Assembly (NCBI RefSeq): GCF_004146235.1
Contig: NZ_SELO01000009.1
Coordinates: 62,001 to 126,000 of the forward strand
Origin: Tropicimonas sp. IMCC6043
GTDB lineage: Bacteria > Pseudomonadota > Alphaproteobacteria > Rhodobacterales > Rhodobacteraceae
DNA length: 64,000 nucleotides
Reading direction: 5' to 3'
In this document: positions 61,245 through 64,000 of the stretch, in pieces
Numbering within the stretch: the first letter of the stretch is position 1
Layout of the letters: the number at the start of each line of letters is the position of its first letter
Position numbers and translations under genes: made by a program
Notes under the pieces: model-generated
What the model was told of the DNA's origin: nothing
The model's input: only the letters and a program-made list of their open reading frames with translations
The model's database searches: none

Positions 61245-61409
61245 ATGCGCTTCAAATTGTCCGCGGCGATCCTCCTTTTGTGCTTCGCGCCGGCGGCCGC
61301 CATTGCCCAATGCGCCATTCAGCACAATCAGCAGAGCGTGAGCCAATGCCCCGAGGGCGCCAGCTACGACGTCACCACCGGAACCTGCGTTCAACCGTCC
61401 ACCAGCTGA
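61245..61409 (+). CDS. 54-residue exported cysteine-containing peptide
   Basis: Begins MRFKLSAAILLLCFAPAAAIAQ, a signal peptide, then a mature part of about 32 residues with three Cys: CAIQHNQQ, QCPEGASYD and TGTCVQPSTS. GGGAG lies six bases before ATG 61245, and a perfect terminator follows 22 bases after the stop, so it is a complete single-gene unit. I recall many tiny Rhodobacterales proteins of this pattern that carry a wrong 'adenylosuccinate lyase' label. The pattern looks like a small chitin/carbohydrate-binding-like fold, but function is unknown. Confidence 0.75.
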   Translation: MRFKLSAAILLLCFAPAAAIAQCAIQHNQQSVSQCPEGASYDVTTGTCVQPSTS

Positions 61410-61431
61410 CGCAACCCGCATATCGACGCGC

Positions 61432-61468
61432 GGCGTTACCGGTGACACATCGCCGGTAACGCCCTTTT
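61432..61468 (+). terminator. rho-independent terminator of the small exported peptide gene
   Basis: GGCGTTACCGG (61432-61442) pairs perfectly with CCGGTAACGCC (61453-61463), followed by CTTTT. It is 22 bases past the stop. Confidence 0.93.
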
Positions 61469-61516
61469 AAGTCGGTGCCGGATACCCTGCCATCTAGCGA
61501 TGCGCAGGTGCCGGCG

Positions 61517-62617
61517 ATGAACGACGACATTTCCCCGATTCCATTAGCCATCCCGTCCGCCCATCCGGTGTCGGGAGCGCCCGCCTCGATGCCAGCGGCC
61601 GCGCCACCCGCGCCGCGCAAGCAGCTTTCCCGGCAACAAAAGGCCGCCGTGGTCGTCCAGCTTCTGCTCGCCGAGGGCGCGGCGCCGCCGCTCTCCGACC
61701 TGCCCGAGACATACCAGGTCGCGATCACCAGAACTCTCAGCGAGATGCGCAGCGTGGACCGCGACACGCTACAGGCGGTGATCTCGGAATTCGTCAGCGA
61801 GATGGACTCGATCGGACTTACTTTTCCCGGAGGCATGGAGGATGCGCTCGGCGCCGTCGACGGTCATATCAGTGCTGCGACATCGTCCCGGCTGCGCCGA
61901 GAGGCCGGCATCGCCGCGCGGGGCGATCCATGGGACCGGATCTCGGGTCTGGCGCCAGAGCGGCTGATCAAGGTGCTCGAGCAGGAAAGCACCGAGGTCG
62001 GTGCGGTCATGCTGTCCAAACTCTCTGTCGCCCAGGCGGCGAAACTCCTTGGAATGCTGTCGGGCATGCGCGCCCGCGAGCTTTCCTACGCGATCTCGCG
62101 CACCGGATACGTGTTGCCGGAGACCGTCCAGCGGATCGGCCTGTCGCTCGCCTCCCAACTCGATGCCGAACCGATGAGCGCCTTCGATGTCGACCCGGTG
62201 GAACGTGTCGGCGCGATTCTCAACTACAGCCGCGCGGCCACACGCGACGAGGTGCTGGTCGGGCTCGATGAGACTGATGCCGAATTCGCCGCGGAGGTGC
62301 GCCGCGCCATCTTCACCTTCGCCAATATCCCCGCTCGGGTCACGGAACGCGATATCCCCAAGATCGTTCGCGGCATCGAGCAGAGCGTATTGGTCAAGGC
62401 GCTCGCGTCCTGCGAAGGCGACGGGACCATGGAAGCGGCGCGCGACTATGTGCTCGACAATATCTCCAAGCGGATGGCCGAGTCGCTGCGCGAGGAGATC
62501 GCCGAGGCCGGCAAGGTCTCCGCGGTTGAGGGCGAGGAGGCCATGAACGCCGTCGTCAGCGAGATCCGGCGACTTGTCGAGGTTGGCGAGGTGCTGCTTC
62601 TCGCCGAGGAGAATTAG
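61517..62617 (+). CDS. FliG-like flagellar motor switch protein, orphan
   Basis: A 366-residue protein with a Pro/Ala-rich N-terminal tail, then FliG-type modules: QQKAAVVVQLLLAEG, APERLIKVLEQESTEVGAVMLSKLSVAQAAKLLGML and the C-terminal torque-domain-like IVRGIEQSVLVKALASCEG. FliG couples the rotor to the stator. No other flagellar gene is in the window. Only weak AGGTG precedes ATG 61517, and the N-terminal tail is unusual. A second fliG in the main flagellar cluster is expected. Confidence 0.75.
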   Translation: MNDDISPIPLAIPSAHPVSGAPASMPAAAPPAPRKQLSRQQKAAVVVQLLLAEGAAPPLSDLPETYQVAITRTLSEMRSVDRDTLQAVISEFVSEMDSIGLTFPGGMEDALGAVDGHISAATSSRLRREAGIAARGDPWDRISGLAPERLIKVLEQESTEVGAVMLSKLSVAQAAKLLGMLSGMRARELSYAISRTGYVLPETVQRIGLSLASQLDAEPMSAFDVDPVERVGAILNYSRAATRDEVLVGLDETDAEFAAEVRRAIFTFANIPARVTERDIPKIVRGIEQSVLVKALASCEGDGTMEAARDYVLDNISKRMAESLREEIAEAGKVSAVEGEEAMNAVVSEIRRLVEVGEVLLLAEEN

Positions 62618-62825
62618 GAGCGGACTTCGGTCGGCGCTCCACCCAAGCCGCCACACCTTTCGATAATGGCAGCGGCCGGCATGGTTGCGATGCGGCACGG
62701 ACCACCATCATGACCGGCGTGCACCGACACCTGGAAATGACGTCGTCCCCGATCCGGCCCCGCTCGGACAGGCTTGTGAACACGCGCAGGCTTGCCTATG
62801 TCTGCGGGCCTCGAAGGGGGGGCCC

Positions 62826-63788
62826 ATGGGATCGACGGATCGGCAGAGGGACGCGGCGTCGGGCAGCACTGCCGACTGGCTTCAGTACCGCGCCCTGCGG
62901 GCGACGATCTGGGCCGCCTGCCGCCTGCCCTACGCCTGGCGCGTGCCACTCTTCGGTGCCCTGGCGCGTGGCGCGGTACGGGTGGTAAGCGTCTTCCGGC
63001 GGCGGATGCTCGACAATCTCGACTATGTCTGGCCCGACCGCCCGGAAAGCGAGCGGCGGGCCATTGCCCGCGCGGCGGCCGACAATATCGGCCGCACGCT
63101 GATCGAGCATTTCTCGATGGAAGACCTCGCAGCGCGCATGCAGGGGGTCGAACCCGAAGGTCCGGGCTGGGAGGTGCTCCGTGCGGCGCAGGCAGCCGGC
63201 CGGCCGGCGATCCTGATCACTGGCCACTACGGCAATTACGAGCTGGCCTATATCTGCCTGACCGCGCGTGGCATGTCGGCGGGCGGCCTCTACCGTCCCA
63301 TGCAGAATCCGTTCGTGAACAGGCACTATGTCGACGCGGTCGCCTCGCTCGACCGCGGACCGCTCTTCGAGCAGGGCCGTGCCGGCATGGGCAAGCTGCT
63401 GCGCCACCTTCGCGGCGGCGGCACGGCGATCATCCTCAACGACCTCTATGTCGGCGGCGGGATCGAGATGGACTTTCTCGGCAAACCGGCGCGCACCGCG
63501 CTCTCCTCCGCGGACTTTGCCCTGAAACTCGACGCCCCGCTGATCCCCTTCTACGGCATCCGCCAGGCCGACGGGCTCAGTTTCCGCTTCGTCCTCGAGG
63601 CACCGATCCCGCCCGGCACGCCCGAGGAGATGACCGCCGCTTTCAACCGTTCGCTGGAGGCGCGCATCCTAGAGGATCCGGGCCAGTGGTTCTGGATCCA
63701 CCGGCGCTGGAAACGCAAATGGATGGGCGGCAAGGGTATGCAGCCCGGGCTTCACCCGGCGGCGTTGCCACGGCAGAAATCACGCTGA
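62826..63788 (+). CDS. LpxL/HtrB-family lysophospholipid acyltransferase
   Basis: 320 residues of the lipid A / lauroyl acyltransferase family. An N-terminal amphipathic or membrane segment (YAWRVPLFGALARGAVRVVSVF), the catalytic His in ILITGHYGNYELA (HxxxxE-type, H-Y-G-N-Y-E), and further LYRPMQNPFVNRHY, IILNDLYVGGGIEMDFLGKPARTALSSADFALKL. It adds an acyl chain to lipid A precursors or lysophospholipids. ATG 62826 follows a G-rich site. Confidence 0.92.
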   Translation: MGSTDRQRDAASGSTADWLQYRALRATIWAACRLPYAWRVPLFGALARGAVRVVSVFRRRMLDNLDYVWPDRPESERRAIARAAADNIGRTLIEHFSMEDLAARMQGVEPEGPGWEVLRAAQAAGRPAILITGHYGNYELAYICLTARGMSAGGLYRPMQNPFVNRHYVDAVASLDRGPLFEQGRAGMGKLLRHLRGGGTAIILNDLYVGGGIEMDFLGKPARTALSSADFALKLDAPLIPFYGIRQADGLSFRFVLEAPIPPGTPEEMTAAFNRSLEARILEDPGQWFWIHRRWKRKWMGGKGMQPGLHPAALPRQKSR

Positions 63789-63790
63789 GT

Positions 63791-64000
63791 TCAGGGGAGC
63801 CGCAGCGCGCCGACGATCGCGCCCTGTTTGGCCTGCTGGACGATCACCGCGCTCTTCTCCGGGCCCGGGACGGGAAAGCTCATGTCGAGCGGCTCGAGGC
63901 CGGACCAGTCGCCGAGAACCCGCCAGTCGGTGACGATATTGATGTATTCCATCGTCTGACCGGCATTCTCGCCGCGCTCGATACGCACGGTCTTCTCCGG
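63791..64000 (-). CDS. DUF1223 family protein (5' part outside window)
   Basis: The frame is open from base 64000 to the stop at 63791; the visible 69 residues contain VRIERGENAGQTMEYINIVTDW, RVLGDWSGLEP and AVIVQQAKQGAIVGALRLP, as at the C-terminus of exported DUF1223 proteins. These have a thioredoxin-like N-terminal part, not visible here. It is convergent with the acyltransferase gene. Confidence 0.8.
   Translation of the reverse strand, partial: PEKTVRIERGENAGQTMEYINIVTDWRVLGDWSGLEPLDMSFPVPGPEKSAVIVQQAKQGAIVGALRLP

Noticed and set aside
1-64000. Prophage, insertion sequence or CRISPR
   Set aside because: No transposase, integrase, phage structural gene or regularly spaced repeats were seen on reading both strands.

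Overview
The window is GC-rich, densely packed alphaproteobacterial chromosome. Single-chain PntA, the aroA-cmk-rpsA and ihfB-lapA-trpF arrangements, ribB-ribH-nusB, rplY with pth, an alphaproteobacterial-type EPSP synthase and a Na+-translocating NADH:quinone reductase all point to the order Rhodobacterales, probably a marine or salt-adapted member. I see no tRNA, rRNA, CRISPR array, transposase or phage gene. The first and last genes (nqrB and a DUF1223 gene) are cut by the window edges.

Layout. 1-4.4 kb: nqrBCDEF, with overlapping genes and a good terminator. 4.7-9 kb: a phasin, then rplY and pth, which are normally neighbours but are here separated by about 2.4 kb of small genes, apparent non-coding DNA and an inverted, truncated, frameshifted second copy of the 3' end of rplY. 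9-12.2 kb: a LysR/DUF1127-like divergon, a DUF2237 gene and a cluster of two PepSY-like exported proteins with a membrane-anchored LuxR-type regulator. 12.4-16.4 kb: trpB, a Panacea-domain gene with a coupled 77-residue partner, a GNAT gene, trpF, lapA and ihfB. 16.6-21.8 kb: an insert between ihfB and rpsA with a cation efflux protein, a second PepSY / cytochrome b561 / membrane-HTH operon, an AraC regulator and a DUF1254 protein. 21.9-27.9 kb: rpsA, an aldo/keto reductase, cmk, aroA and trmB.

28-39.9 kb is mostly housekeeping: an HD phosphohydrolase, ribB-ribH-nusB, a lytic transglycosylase, an enoyl-CoA hydratase, ccmF-ccmH, moaA, a periplasmic rhodanese, a glycosyltransferase-like protein and a DNA glycosylase. 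39.9-49.5 kb: an MFS transporter, an HlyD-type adaptor with a small membrane partner, ornithine decarboxylase with a 350-base leader, two small transporter-like proteins, pntAB and an isoprenylcysteine-methyltransferase-like protein. 49.8-53.4 kb: a GNAT protein, a C26 peptidase and malate synthase G. 53.9-58.5 kb: a large chemoreceptor with cheB and cheD but no cheA, cheW, cheY or cheR. 58.8-64 kb: a stand-alone cyclic-nucleotide-binding-fold protein behind an FNR-like box, an orphan M52-type hydrogenase-protease homologue, a hydrolase, a DUF2478 protein, a 54-residue exported cysteine-containing peptide, an orphan FliG and a lipid A-type acyltransferase.

The best candidates for undescribed biology are the twin PepSY plus membrane-HTH modules, one with a striking dyad abutting a ribosome binding site; the Panacea pair inside the trp genes; the inverted rplY fragment; and the M52-like protein that has lost a metal ligand.
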